Source of the DNA: Sweltsa coloradensis
Taxonomy: Eukaryota; Arthropoda; Insecta; Plecoptera; Chloroperlidae
Length of the DNA: 64,000 nt
Assembly: GCA_024449915.1 (NCBI GenBank)
Contig: JAMZAV010000009.1
Location: 248,001-312,000 of the forward strand
Reading direction: 5' to 3'
Below the pieces are notes generated by a model. That model was not told the origin of the DNA and did not search any database. It worked only from the letters and a program-made list of their open reading frames with translations. Shown one piece after another: positions 1 through 11,620 of the stretch. The first letter of the stretch is position 1. Every line of letters starts with the position of its first letter. A program made the translations under genes and the position numbers.

Positions 1-311
1 TGTAAGTTGGCTATCGTCCGTTTACTTACGTTGCCGAACTTGCTTCAACATTAATTAGAAGGGAAATTAAATTAACAATTAATGAGATTCAAGTAGCCAG
101 AGTAATGAACCTGTAATGGATATTTTTACTTGAGACATTGTTGAAATATTCTGCTTAAAATGGAGGCAAGAATGATATTGCTGCCGTAGAATTGAGAATG
201 CCAGTTGAAAACATCTATTTTTACACAAACCCTTAAATCTTAAAGAGATTCAATATTAGATGTGAATGATTTATATTTGAATCAGGAATCAAACCCTGAC
301 TAGCATTAGGT

Positions 312-742
312 GGCTCGTTGGTCTTGTGGTCAGCGTCTCTGCTTCCAATGCAGTAGGTTCAGGGTTCGATTCCCGCTATATAGGCAGAAGTTATTTAACT
401 TCCGATTTGGACTTAAATCCATCAGTTCTTGGATTAGGAATTTGTAAACGGTGACTTTGGAGCCGTCCTAGCAACGAGGCACATAATAAATTCAAAATTG
501 TTCAGAATCGGCCTTGTTGATTCTGGCGTTGATCCGCGGGTGTTCGCACTGTCCATACCACTGATATGCTATATTTCCTACTAAAAAATATCGATCTTTG
601 GTTGGTTATCGTTCATTCGTCGATTGCGTCGGGGCCTACAGGGTTGGCTTTGTCGCTTTGGTTTAGTGTCCCCCACTGTAAATCAGTTATATGACTGAGT
701 GTGTAGACTCTAAATACGGATTTATTTATTAATTTATTTATT
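312..742 (+). mobile_element. SINE-A, full-length tRNA-derived SINE (copy 1)
   Basis: A short interspersed element transcribed by RNA polymerase III. The head starts GGCTCGTTGGTCTTGTGGT, which matches the 5' half of metazoan tRNA-Pro (known family sequence). It carries an A-box-like TGGTCTTGTGGTCAGC and a B box GGTTCGATTCC near 363. The body of about 350 bp includes a small hairpin (AGAAGTTATTTAACTTC) and ends in a conserved 3' domain, CAGTTATATGACTGAG, then a TTTATTTA-type tail. A second full copy lies on the minus strand at 41328-41746 and is clearly similar along its whole length, which fixes the boundaries. It encodes no protein and would rely on a LINE for movement. I do not recognise a named family. 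Confidence 0.85.
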
Positions 743-1550
743 GGAAGCAGATATACTTCACTGCCTCTAGACCAACTAGTACTCGACACTAATCAACAGT
801 GCGCGCTTTATTCTTTCTGCGTCAAGGGTAATTGAACACATTTATTGTTGTTCATAAGTTTCCTCCCAAAGGTAATTACTTCTCCACTTTCTCTCAACGC
901 AGACGAAACAAGTACAGCACACTGCAGCATGTGTTATTAACTGTTAGACGAAATGAGCCCACCTAACTTTATAACATGGGTGATACAATTCCAACTCGCA
1001 AACATCTCTCCTAAAAGAGTAATAAATATCTTAACTTGAATTAGCACTGGTTCAGTATTTAGAAGAGGTTGCGCTCTTTACAAGATGCTGCTTACAAACT
1101 ATATCTGAGAGATGCTTAACACAAATTACTTAAAATGTGGTTATACACGTATACGCAAAACATGTAGCAATTTTAAACTTAACATAAGTTGAGTTAAAAA
1201 AGTTTTATAAAGTTCTGGGACGACTGGGTAGGGAATAGACTTAGTGCTACATTAAACGGCTAACATATTTGAGCATGCGCAATTCTCGGGGCTATGTCTG
1301 TGGCTAATTTCGTACAGCTTATCCATAAGCGCTGGAACAATGAGTATGAACATTTATTTTTTGTTTAGCTGTCACTTACAAAATATTAAGATGTCCGGCC
1401 TTTAATAATAACATTAAAAATTTATATTTTTATTCATTAATTTAATTGAAGGGTGTGCTTTGAATAAAATTATAAACTTACACAGTGGATTTACTTTCGT
1501 GCAACATTGCAGTAAAGTTATATAATTATTTCAACTATATTATAGTGAGC
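743..1550. other. No gene seen; AT-rich unique-looking DNA
   Basis: No open frame of note and no repeat recognised. Composition is AT-rich with short A and T runs. Confidence 0.5.
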
Positions 1551-2262
1551 TAGAGCGAAGCGATGAGCAAGACTTATTTCACTGATCCCCAAAAAATGTA
1601 TCTCGGGTTTTTTTTTTTTGTTTTTATTTTTGTTTTTTTTGTTTTTAATTGTCTGTTTGTAACCTCAAGGCAAACGGCCATATCGGCTCTGATGAAAATT
1701 TGACAGGACCTCGAAATCCTTAAACTAGGGTTGTATGTGTTTTTGGGACAACAAAAATGTTCTCAGAATTCGTACTTACGATTTGTTTTTCGATTTTTAG
1801 TGCGTTTCGTGCCATTGGGCCATTCTGACCAAACGTGGGCTACAACTTTCAATTATACTGGACTTAAGGTTTGTGATGAGTACTTTTGAAAGAAAGTAAA
1901 GTAGCCGATCTTGAGAAAAAAGCTTTTAATATAAGTTTTGGTTTTGTACGATATTTTCGTGCCTTTGGGCCATTTCTGACCAAAACGGGTGGGGCTTCAC
2001 GTTCATATTATACATGGACATTAAGTTACATGTGATGTGACCTTTTGAAAAAACAATTGAAAAATTAGCCTGAATCGATGAACTAAAGCTTTTTGTAAGT
2101 TTTTTACGGTAATATACTAATTGACAAAACCAAAGAACTTGACATCATGTCACCTACATGCTAGGCAGCAAAACAAAGCATTCAAAGTAAAGATATCCAC
2201 GCAACTAAAAACTTTAATAAAAGTCATCCATCAACGCGGCGGGACTTTAGCGTTTTCCTTTA
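1551..2262 (+). repeat. Interspersed repeat with GAGCGAAGCGA-type end and ~150-bp internal tandem units
   Basis: The left end reads GCTAGAGCGAAGCGATGAGC, followed by a T-rich run, then TGTCTGTTTGTAACC. Inside, a segment starting CGTGCCATTGGGCC near 1808 recurs as CGTGCCTTTGGGCC near 1958, giving a period of about 150 bp. The right end (about 2225-2260: CATCCATCAACGCGGCG, then TTTAGCGTTTT) recurs at 57287-57327 in a second copy. No coding capacity is seen, so this is probably a non-autonomous transposable element. Its class is unknown. Confidence 0.55.
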
Positions 2263-2335
2263 TTGAACTCAACTTTAGATTACACAGTTTGTTTACGTGT
2301 GATAACCTACTTCATATTCTAGTTAAATTGGTTTG

Positions 2336-2733
2336 CACAAGTTAAAGCGGCCGGTTGTCGAGTGCTCTGGCTTGGCCGCCGAGAACACAAGTTAAAGCGG
2401 CCGGTTGTCGAGTGCTCTGGCTTGGCCGCCGAGAACACAAGCTAAAGCGGCCGGTTGTCGAGTGCTCTGGCTTGGCCGCCGAGAACACAAGTTAAAGCGG
2501 CCGGTTGTCGAGTGCTCTGGCTTGGCCGCCGAGAACACAAGCTAAAGCGGCCGGTTGCGTGCTCTGGCTGGCCGCCGAGAACACAAGTAAAGCGGCGGTT
2601 GTCGAGTGCTCTGGCTTGGCCGCCGAGAACACAAGTTAAAGCGGCCGGTTGTCGAGTGCTCTGGCTTGGCCGCCGAGAACACAAGTTAAAGCGGCCGGTT
2701 GTCGAGTGCTCTGGCTTGGCCGCCGAGAACAAA
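2336..2733. repeat. GC-rich minisatellite, 50-bp unit, about 8 copies
   Basis: The unit contains AAAGCGGCCGGTTGTCGAGT and CTTGGCCGCCGAGAACACAA. Units begin near 2341, 2391, 2441, 2491, 2541, 2585, 2633 and 2683. Most are near identical; the fifth and sixth have small deletions. The array is GC-rich inside AT-rich DNA. It is open in both directions for about 110 codons only because the unit lacks stops, so those frames should not be read as genes. Confidence 0.95.
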
Positions 2734-2869
2734 ACAGTTGCGAATATTACGAGACTAATTACCTCGCATGGAGTTTGAAAATAAATCAATTATATCTACG
2801 CCTTGCTTCGCTGTTACGTGGACATGTTTTAGTTTCGCGCTTGTTAGAGATTTCGAATATTATTACCGT

Positions 2870-3138
2870 CACCAATTTTCTGTCCGTCCGTCTGTGCGTG
2901 TGTGACATCTCGTGATAAAACCGAACATGACCTCCGATTGGCCTGCAATTTTTTGATATTGCCCTTCAATAGAGAATGTTTTTGGTGACCCTGGTGCGCG
3001 AGGAAACGCGCCACCCAAACTTTACATATAAATACCCGGCACCTCCACCAAATACGACTCTTGAAAGCTGAAGAGAAACGTTTTATTTTATTTTGTAGTC
3101 TTCTTCGAAGATTATATGATTTAATAGCTTCGCTCCCT
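2870..3138 (-). repeat. GGTGGAGG-family interspersed repeat, copy C
   Basis: On the minus strand it starts GGGAGCGAAGC (3127-3138 on plus), carries TTTGGTGGAGGTGCCGGGTA (3033-3052), a GGGTCACCAAAAACATTCT block, TCATGTTCGGTTTTATC, and ends near CACAGACGGACGGACAGAAA. The same blocks in the same order occur at 10601-10800 and 33721-34099. The far inverted-repeat end is not evident, so this copy is probably truncated. Confidence 0.65.
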
Positions 3139-4700
3139 TTTTTTAGGTACTCCATTTCCCACGAATGTGTCAGCTGCTAGTTGTGTGTAAGTACTTATGA
3201 CCATCGTGAACAGGTCGCCTCCGAACAAACTATAACACTCACTTTATTTAATATTAACATCCCTTATTTCTCTTTGCATAACCCAGCTTTGAACATCGAG
3301 TTTAGCCAGCATTTCCACACATTGTTGAGTCAAAGAAACCTCATCCCGAAGAGCCCGCCACCACGTACGGTTCAGTTAATTGAATGTGTCGCATGTGAAG
3401 TGGGAGAGCTAAGCGCCGTGGTCGTAACGACTTGCCTGAACAAAGACTTGATCACTTTGTAAACAAAACAAGATACGACTTGTTTGTTATGTAGGCCCGC
3501 GATTCAATTCTCCACTCTCCGCACTATTTAAACATCAAACAGTAGGGGAATTACATTTATATGTGATTTCCTGGCAATATCTTAGTTCCATACCAACACA
3601 ATATGTATTCAACGGAAATTGCAAACGCGTCTAACGATATGAGAGCTGAAACTTGGTTTCAACTATCTGAAACTATTTAAATGCATTACATTTACTCAAT
3701 TTATTGCTAAGTATAGGATTGTGTACTCTGCAGACTGGCTTTATAAGCTCTTTGGCGGAAACTGTGCGCATCGGAGTGGAAGCACAAAGCACGGACTCGG
3801 TGCATGAAGTGTGTTCAATCAAGGCCCGCTGTGGTTCAGACTCGAGTATTCTTTGTTTACAACTTGTCCTAGTTTCAACAACCCATATGTTTCGCCACTG
3901 CTTTGGTCGTTTACTAAACAGAGTACTATTCCAGAATATTTGGAAATGTTCGTGGAGTAAAAGGCCGTCAAATGTTTAAATTATTTTAAATATATATAAT
4001 AATATAAGTAACCGTTGTTCATAAGTTTTCTGGATTGAACTCCGGTTGGGGCTGTGATGTTTTTGCTTGTGTTATATGTACTTTAATCGGTCTATTAATA
4101 ATATGATTATATGGAATCGGTACAATTTTTACATATATATTATATATATGCATCGTTAATATTCAACAATTTTTTCATACTTACGTAAGATATGCTTTCA
4201 ACAAAACAAGATCATTATTTATGAATTCGAATAAAAAAAATTGTTTGTAGTGGCTCCCTCAACAATATAAAACTTTCAAAAGCAAGATGTTCGTTTGAAC
4301 TTTTTCTGCACCTGTTGCATTTGGGATATCAACAAATTATTGAGAGTTTTACATTTAACAGTGAGTAGTAATTAAGTAGTTATCTTATATACATTCGCCA
4401 TTTGTATGTAATAACGAATCGACAATTTATATGTATTTTGTATTAGTATTTTTTTTAGAACTAAAGCATAAAAATTGCCAGTAAAAAATATATTAATTCA
4501 AGTCAAACTATACCTATATTAGAGTACAATGCATTAGGACCTGATTTTACAATACCTCAATAAAGATGCATAATAAAATTCTGGTATTATAAATTAGTAC
4601 ATTAATTTTTTAGATACGATATATACATTAATAATGCTAACATTATATTTGCATTAAAAATGTCGTTACCCCATTGTTCGTCAATATCTCTGCGCTCTCT
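3139..4700. other. No gene seen
   Basis: AT-rich with a few short open stretches (under 95 codons) that show no recognisable domain. Alternating TA tracts lie near 3988 and 4134. Confidence 0.5.
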
Positions 4701-4701
4701 C

Positions 4702-4880
4702 TATAAAAGGGTGGCCGACTATTTGTCAAGTTTATTCTCATACTTGAGTTTTTTGTTTGCAATCTATTCCCATCCTCCCCCATGCATCTCTCTTCCTCGC
4801 CGTCTGTGTAAATCTTTTATTGTACTACATTGCGCTAGATAGTTTCACTAACAACACACTGTCCTCGTCTCTGGGTGAGT
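4702..4880 (+). promoter_or_regulatory. Possible TATA promoter and first-exon donor
   Basis: A good TATA box (TATAAAAG, 4702-4709) is followed about 170 bp later by a consensus 5' splice site GTGAGT (4875-4880). A start site would be expected near 4732. No long reading frame begins between them, so this could only be a non-coding first exon. Either signal can occur by chance in AT-rich DNA. Confidence 0.15.
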
Positions 4881-5163
4881 TTTTCCTCGAAGTCGTCTTA
4901 ACGAGATACGAGACATTTATTTTCAAAGCTGTGATATGCTTTTATTAGGAATCCAGTGCGGGGATGTCGACACTAGACGAGTGTTACAGCAGTTGGAGCC
5001 CGTTATCTTGTCTCCCTGGCTCTCGCAGAACAGATGAGGGCTGTTAGGCTATAGAGGGGCTGTAACAATATTGACGTCTAGCCTTTTACTAACACCGCTT
5101 GTACATTGTAAGACGAATTTTATTTATGTATTTAGAATTTAGAATTTTATCTAGAATCCAATA

Positions 5164-5180
5164 TTTTTTTTTTTTTTTTT
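5164..5180. repeat. T17 homopolymer
   Basis: Uninterrupted T run just upstream of a SINE-B fragment. It could be the A tail of a minus-strand retroelement or a chance run. Confidence 0.9.
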
Positions 5181-5221
5181 ACCAATTAGGTTTATTAGGA
5201 AGGTCACTATAGATCGTATCT

Positions 5222-5450
5222 TGCCACCGGCAATCATGACTCAAATTTATTTAGAACGTGATTAATGGAGTTCTTAACCATCCTCAAACCTTATATCTAG
5301 TAAATACTTTTTACATAAGGTTTCACCGATATTATATAACATCTTTCGAGGTTTTCTTTAGTCGTAAATGCGAATGCAAGGGATGAGTCGCGCCTCATAC
5401 ACAGTCCTCGGATACTTCCTTCACAATAACCCTAAACCCGAATATCCTAG
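5222..5450 (+). mobile_element. SINE-B fragment
   Basis: Two blocks match the SINE at 10365-10560 in order: GCCACCGGCAATCATGACT here against GCCATGGGCAATCCTGACT there, and TTTCGAGGTTTTCTTTAGTC, GTAAATGCGAATGC, CTTCCTTCACAATAACC further on. The space between them is longer here, so the copy is diverged or carries an insertion. The tRNA-like head is missing. Confidence 0.5.
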
Positions 5451-8400
5451 CTTACAAAGATCCTTTAAAATTATTAAATCATTTCCTATTTTAATTCTTC
5501 CCATATAATATGGACAAGAAGGTAAGTTACATGAGCTAGGGATGTTTCCTAGCGTGGAATGCTATGATTGTATGAAAAGACTTCCCGAAAGGTGTATGAT
5601 TATAGGACTCAATTCTAGCATTTAGGTACTAAGAGACATTTTAGAATAACCCCATCAGATCAATCAGATTGATGGTTGTGAGAGTCGAACCTAGATTTCC
5701 CTCATAAGCTTTCTCACGCTACCGCCGATTCCTCAAGGTCAGTTAAGTGCACATGCACTTGCCAAGCACACTCTGCACCTGTGATGCTGCAGTTCTTTCT
5801 GTCAGATCTCTGCACATTCGTTGCACACGTAACCACAGTTGTCACAATAAATCTCACACATCGCAATAATCATAATACGAACTAATTACGAATAATGTTC
5901 GTATTGTGTTGTATAATTCGCATCTGTTTTGACAATAATCAATATAATGAGCATAAAAACTGTTTCTTTGCAATCTCGCTACTGGTCATTGAAGTAATAA
6001 TATCATAATGTTGTGATTACCGCGATATGAAACAGTAAACAAATAAATCTCGTTGATATGGCATCCGACTGTAATAACAAGCCTAGCATAGAAACAACGC
6101 TCGCCTGAAACCAGCCATGCAAATGCATTGTGTGTACTGGCAGGATTATTACGGGTTTTGCGCGCGTACATTGTATGTGTTATTTTTTATTTTCATGAAA
6201 TTGTAATTGAATACTTGATAATTATATTATGTGAGTTTTTCTTTTTCCCCTTTCAGTGGTAATTCGTGTTAATGGCGAGCTCATTCGCCACACTACGCCG
6301 GTAAAAGTGTGTAACGGTGTAAAACACCACGTTATAATACACAGATGAGTGTGAAAGAGTGGAATGGGCTAACTACCTATATGAATATTACTCTAACTAA
6401 CTTCCACCTACTGAACATCACACTAACTGACGGTGAATATATGTGCAATTTGATATAATGTGCTTAAGCCATAGAAATTGTGGACCTGCACTATGTAAAA
6501 AGTGAGCCTCCATAATATGGAACCATCATATGGGAACTTTTGAATTAATAGTTTTAATAATAGTAATTTTAATCAAATCTTACGACCGGAGCATTTTAAT
6601 TTAATAAACTGATCGATCTAACACATTATTGGTTTTACAACAAACGAACGGTCGAAATCGGGTTTTTGCTAATCATAACAATGTCAACACATCGAGTTCA
6701 AAAATAAGAAAAAGCCTTTGAACTTGACTTAAACCTAGGAATACAGTATTCACCTCAAAAACTCTTAATTATAGTCAACAAATTTCCATTAAAACACTTC
6801 AAAAAAATGTATTTAACTTTCTTTTTACTTTTTATCACACTGCATCGTCGAGTTGACGACACAATTCACAATTTCAAACTACGATATAACCTTAAAATAA
6901 AATAAATACATAAAGACGCTTTTAGTCATAGCTAGGTTAGTGTTTTGAGCCTATTATATTTTAAGCTATTTATAAAATTTAAAAATGTAAATCCCATGAT
7001 CCTGGCAATATTATTGTTGTGAACGAACTGGTGAAATGTATTCATATCATATTTTTTGACGAGCCATATTTGGTACCTGCTAAATGAGATGTTTACCATT
7101 TTTAGGGATACCCATGTGTCAAACAACGTAATTAAATTATGACTAGGCTCGCGACGACGAATATTTCTATGAAGGACAAAAAAGGAGTCTTCGATTTGAA
7201 ATGTGCCTTTATTGCCGTTTAATGACTCCAAAAGGTAAATTCTGCCAATTTCGATTTCCACGTAACCTTCGTAGAAAAAACGAAAACATTACAAACGATT
7301 TGAGCCCTCCTAAGCTTGTTCGACTAATTGAACATACAAAAACGCTCATCCAACGTGTCACTGGGCGGGCCCCATGTCCGCCACAGTGCTATTGGTGCCA
7401 TATGGTAATTTCATCGTGACACCATCTATTAAATCAATCAATAGGGTCTTAACTGTGCCAAGTGGCTTGCTTCTAGAATGGAATGCGAGGTTGACCCTAT
7501 CTGTGTCCTCAGCCCCCGTACTATACTAGGCGCAGGTACTTACATGCAGTGCGGCTGCTAGGTAGACCTACGCATCACTGCAGTACTGACTTACTCTGTC
7601 GCATACGTCCCGCGGATCGCACTAACAGCGTCGTGTACCCCAGTGATTTATGGTGCTCAGATAAGGGGATCTTGCATTGTTTACTTCACGTGTCGCATAA
7701 GACGCGTCTCACTTCTCTTCTAGGACTATTTTATCAGTGCCTTCTTGCTCTCCTAGATTGTAATGACGTGTATTTATTGGGTTTCAAAGAGACTGACTTG
7801 CCGCGCCTGTTTATTTGTCTTGTGTGCATAGCACAGGGTAGAGTTTTAAGGGATCTTGTTTACACATTTAAAATGCGGTGAGAATGTAAATGTAAATTCG
7901 AAAATAATTTGTTTGGAGAGGATTTTAGAAAATGGGAACTTTTAAAATAATATTACGCTCAAAGATAAAATATGATGTTCTTATTTCTTCACAGCGCAAT
8001 AAATGTGTATTTACATAAGTCTGTTTATAGTTCAATAATAGGTCTACACAGCCAAGACGCTTTATGTTCTCAAGTTGGAAATGCAAGTGAATCAATAATT
8101 GAAATGGCACGTCTTACGCTCTGCCTATATATTAACATCTTATCAGTGAAGCAACTCATTCCTCAACAAACAGTTTTTACTTTATGAGCCCACTGTTAAC
8201 TAAAGAATGTGTGTAACAAGGATTAATACGTCTGCAGGCCACTCTTCTACAATGTTGCAACATGTTATGTGGCTCACGGTGAGTCCTAGACCAATAAGCG
8301 CGAGGCACAGTTATGCTCTTTCAAAACGTCAAGGCAATCACAAGTCCGACTCGATAACTTTCCTTCATTAGACTTTTGGACGAAAACGAGCGCGGAAAAT

Positions 8401-8727
8401 GTGTGTAAATGATTTTGTAATTTGTTTTTGTAACAAGGGCTTTGCTTCCATTTAATTTACATAAACGAGATTTATTTCCGTGTTCCCTCTAAATGGGTTG
8501 TTTTTCGTAAATGTGACGCACTTCTTCGCATTTGTTTTAACTCGCCACTGGCCCAACATTATAAATCCTATTTTTAGCTAATGTTGAAACATGTTTGGCA
8601 ATGTAGGTTTCTTTTAAATGCATTAGCTGTAATTTTTTATTTGTATGCTGCATCGTCCTAAATTAAGCAAGTAAAAACACTACCAAACAAAAAATATATT
8701 ATTGTGATTTGTACCTTAGTACCAAAT
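5451..8727. other. No gene seen
   Basis: AT-rich. Open stretches such as 7549-7881 (plus, about 110 codons) and 6932-7261 (minus) show no domain, signal peptide or clear coding character. Small imperfect palindromes occur near 5745 (AAGTGCACATGCACTT) and 6312-6336. Confidence 0.45.
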
Positions 8728-9065
8728 AATTGAGCGAGCGAAGCGAGCGTCTCCACTTGACTCTTATGGCTCGAATGTCTGTTTTTTGTTTTTTTCTGTT
8801 ACTGCTTCGATACAGGTCGCACCGTTTCTCTGATCGACCTGAAATTTTGCACACATGTACATACCACCTAGGCGGGTTGCTGTATAGTTTTTGAACAAAA
8901 TCCGATCATTGGTTATAAAAAATAAAAAATAAAATAAAAAAATAAAAAAATAAAAATGTACCGATCGTTATGAAATTTTGCAGGGTCAATAAGTACAACA
9001 TTCTCTCCCATTTTCCAAATTTTCAGCTAAATCGGTCAAGACCTTAAAGACTTATTGCTAATCAT
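8728..9065 (+). repeat. Interspersed repeat with AATTGAGCGAGCGAAGCGAG end
   Basis: The left end AATTGAGCGAGCGAAGCGAG is followed by CGAATGTCTGTTTTTTG, then GATCGACCTGAAATTTTGC, an A-rich AATAAA-like tract (8917-8956), and a second GAAATTTTGC block. The same order of parts (GCGAAGCG end, TGTCTGT-like stretch, TGAAATTTT block) is seen at 1551 and, inverted, at 52900-53110. No coding capacity is seen. Confidence 0.5.
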
Positions 9066-9465
9066 AATTCGAAAAATGATGTTAAAAAATGAAGGAGGCA
9101 GTGAAGATACAAAGATACACTTTAGAAGGCATGACGTGAATTAGTACAATGCAAAGATGTTGGAATAGTAAAGTGTACAAATAATGTCAATATCTAGGTA
9201 GGCCTACACTGTGTGGTGGGCCTTATGGGAATGTCGTACTCGGGTCATGTTGCACGTACCGGTGCTCGCTCAACAACGCGTCCAACTGAGCGTTTTCCTA
9301 GTTTACCCATAGATAATCGTAGGTCAGCGAATCTCGAAGTAAAGTGAGACATTTGGATGTTTGCATTTGATTAACAAAACAGATTTTGACGCCATTTTGG
9401 AAATAAGCAACGAGTTGTCCGACACAGTATCAGTGTAGGGCCTAACCTATTGAAAATACCGGTTT

Positions 9466-9600
9466 CTGATTGGTCATTGTTTGCTCGTCGATGGCGTTGG
9501 CGTCGACTGGGTTAGCTAGGCCCACTATTATAATTAAAATCCACCATGGAAAACCAGTGCTACGTCTGAGTGGGTATAGATCCTAAATATATTTAGGTAC
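9466..9600 (+). mobile_element. SINE-A 3' fragment (diverged)
   Basis: Shares the GTCGATGGCGTTGG, ACTGGGTTAGCT and CTGAGTGGGTATAGATCCTAAA blocks with the last ~130 bp of SINE-A, in order and orientation. The head is absent. Confidence 0.5.
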
Positions 9601-9862
9601 CGGTACTTGTTTGGTTTTATTTGTTTTTTAATTAAATGCAAAAACATGTTTTTTTATTTTGCATCGGCAATCAAATTTTATTTTTCATCGCTTCTTTGCT
9701 TTGGCACCAACTAAACACGATCGATTACACTTAAACTGAAAATCATATGAGTAGGTATAGACTTTTAATTAGAATGTATTAATTTTACTTTATTATTCAT
9801 TTTGATAATTTGTCCTAATCATTTACAGATCGTAATCTTAAGTTTATTTTTTTATTTCAGGT

Positions 9863-9898
9863 ATGTGACTGAGTGGTTAGACTCTAAATACGATTTTT
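9863..9898 (+). mobile_element. SINE-A terminal fragment
   Basis: TGACTGAGTGGTTAGACTCT followed by AAATACGATTT matches the extreme 3' end of SINE-A. Only about 35 bp can be recognised. Confidence 0.45.
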
Positions 9899-10055
9899 TA
9901 AAGAGAAAAAAAATGTTAAAAAATCTCAGCCTCTCTGTTAATATTTTAATTCATAAATCGGCCATGCTCGGATTTTTGTGGGATCAGTCAAAAATAATAA
10001 ATTGTCCTCAGACCCCGAAATCTACCCCCATTAAAACTATCAGATGGAGAGGAGA

Positions 10056-10057
<2 letters not shown>

Positions 10058-10121
<64 letters not shown>
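10058..10121. repeat. AAT trinucleotide microsatellite, about 21 units
   Basis: Perfect AAT/ATA run. It creates a spurious poly-isoleucine frame on the minus strand. Confidence 0.98.
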
Positions 10122-10364
10122 TCGCATTTCCCTATTATCCTGATGTTCTTTCTTCCAAGAAATATGTAACAGAACAACCACTCAAACCTCGTTCGAAACA
10201 CATGTAACTGACTTTGGCGGGCCCAATTAAAACTAGTGATCATATAACTCGTCAGGTTCCAAGAAATCTCGGTTTCTACATCGATAGAAAACTGCTCTAG
10301 CGTAGAACGCTTCCATGTGAGCGCTGTGTTACCGAGTAACCTTTGTTGTTGACTGCAGAGAATC

Positions 10365-10560
10365 ACTCGTGTGTCTACTTCTGTAGGTAACTCATGCGTT
10401 GCGCGCGAGACTATGATTCGGGAGGTCGCAGTTTCGGTTCCCGCCATGGGCAATCCTGACTGATAGTTTATTCCGAAGTTTTCTTCAATCGTTAATTCGA
10501 AGGTTAGGAATTAAGTCCTGTTAAACACCCTTCACAATAATATTTTACGCTCTAATAACC
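10365..10560 (+). mobile_element. SINE-B, tRNA-like head plus body
   Basis: The head (about 10375-10445) has the layout of a tRNA: GCGTTGCGCGCGAGACTATG, an anticodon-arm-like segment, and a degenerate B box at AGTTTCGGTTCCCGCC. The body continues GGGCAATCCTGACTGATAGT, CGAAGTTTTCTTCAATCG, TTAATTCGAAGG and CCTTCACAATAATA. The body blocks recur at 5222-5450 and, inverted, at 58440-58500. Confidence 0.55.
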
Positions 10561-10600
10561 TTGTTTGTTTGGTCACACCAGGTTTAACTTTTGTTGTCTA

Positions 10601-10800
10601 TTGGTGGAGGTGCCGGGTAGAGAAATATTCTAGCTTTTGAGGGGGCTAGTACCGCCCCTTAAGCCCCCAGGGACACCTAAAACATTCTGTATTGTATCTG
10701 TTGAATGACAACACTGTCTGTCGAAGTCATGTTCGGTTTTGGTTCGAGACATCACACACGAACAGACAGACGGACGGACGAAAGTGATGCATACAGAGGA
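10601..10800 (+). repeat. GGTGGAGG-family interspersed repeat, copy A
   Basis: Begins TTGGTGGAGGTGCCGGGTAG, then CAGGGACACCTAAAACATTC, TGTTGAATGACAAC, GTCATGTTCGGTTTTGGTTC, and CACAGACGGACGGAC-like repeats near 10765-10783. These match copies at 2870-3138 and 33721-34099. The inverted-repeat ends GGGAGCGAAGC / GCTTCGCTCCC are not seen here. Confidence 0.6.
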
Positions 10801-11310
10801 GTGTCTAATTCTTCTCTCTAAAAAGCTCGATTTAAATATGAATTAAAGTAATTTTACGACTATGTTCGTATTTAATTGCACTGTAATAAATATTTCCCAC
10901 AAATAAATTTATTCTAACTATTTTGAATGATAATTTTCCTAGCGTGGACGTAATCGCTGTTTGCTGCAAAATAATAAATTTAAAAACGTTTTTTTTCCGT
11001 TTTCTGATAGCTTTGTTGTGTTTTTCTTGCTCTGTTTTCGCAAGTTAGGATGCATCTCAATATAAGATCTCGGTTTCTTTGTTCTGTGCGATTTTTTGGG
11101 CGATTGTTTTGTCGTTAGAAATGCGCAACTCGCAACTAAAGTGTCTCAAAATTGAACAAATGACAAAATAGTGTAACTGAGAAAGCTTTTTATTCTTTAC
11201 AGAATAGGTAGACCTACTGCGGTTTCTACAAAACAGTATACGCTATAAGTTATGTCAAAACATATTGGAGCTATAATGATGATAATTTATTCGGTGTTGT
11301 TGAAGATATT

Positions 11311-11342
11311 TCGTCTTCGTCTTCGTCTTCGTCTTCGTCTTT
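11311..11342. repeat. TCGTCT hexamer microsatellite, about 5 units
   Basis: Perfect TCGTCT tandem run. Confidence 0.95.
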
Positions 11343-11491
11343 GATTAAATTTTCAGACCATTTCACATCTTTTACTTCTTTAAACACCTTGGCGATTGGA
11401 ATGAAAGTTCAGTTAAACTTTGCAAGCGGTTAAACCTCACATTAAGGTTTGTTAAAATATTTGTTTAATTTTGGTTTTGTTTGATTTTCAG

Positions 11492-11614
11492 ACTGAATTA
11501 TTCCCCGAGGCGTCGACATTGAGAATCGCTCCTGCATAGAAACGCTCGTCTACCCTGGCTGCGGTTGAACCCCTCCAACCGCGCCAACCTCTCCCCGAAT
11601 GACCCGACCCCAAG
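11492..11614 (+). other. Exon-like segment (possible 5' or non-coding exon)
   Basis: A T-rich tract ending TTTTGTTTGATTTTCAG (11475-11491) looks like a good 3' splice site. The following 123 bp are GC- and CpG-rich against AT-rich surroundings and end CCCCAAG just before GTATGT (11615-11620), a strong 5' splice site. All three forward frames contain at least one stop, so it is not a fully coding internal exon. An ATG at 11600 reads ATG ACC CGA CCC CAA into the donor, so it could be a 5'UTR exon carrying a start codon. No product can be named. Confidence 0.25.
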
Positions 11615-11620
11615 GTATGT

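Noticed and set aside
2442..2789. Long overlapping frames on both strands with repeated residues
   Set aside because: They lie wholly in the 50-bp minisatellite, whose unit lacks stops. The protein repeats reflect DNA repeats.
7549..7881. 110-codon plus-strand open stretch
   Set aside because: No domain, no signal peptide and no splice or start context; length is within chance for this window size.
10040..10453. 137-codon minus-strand frame ending in poly-isoleucine
   Set aside because: Made of SINE-B sequence plus the AAT microsatellite; not a gene.
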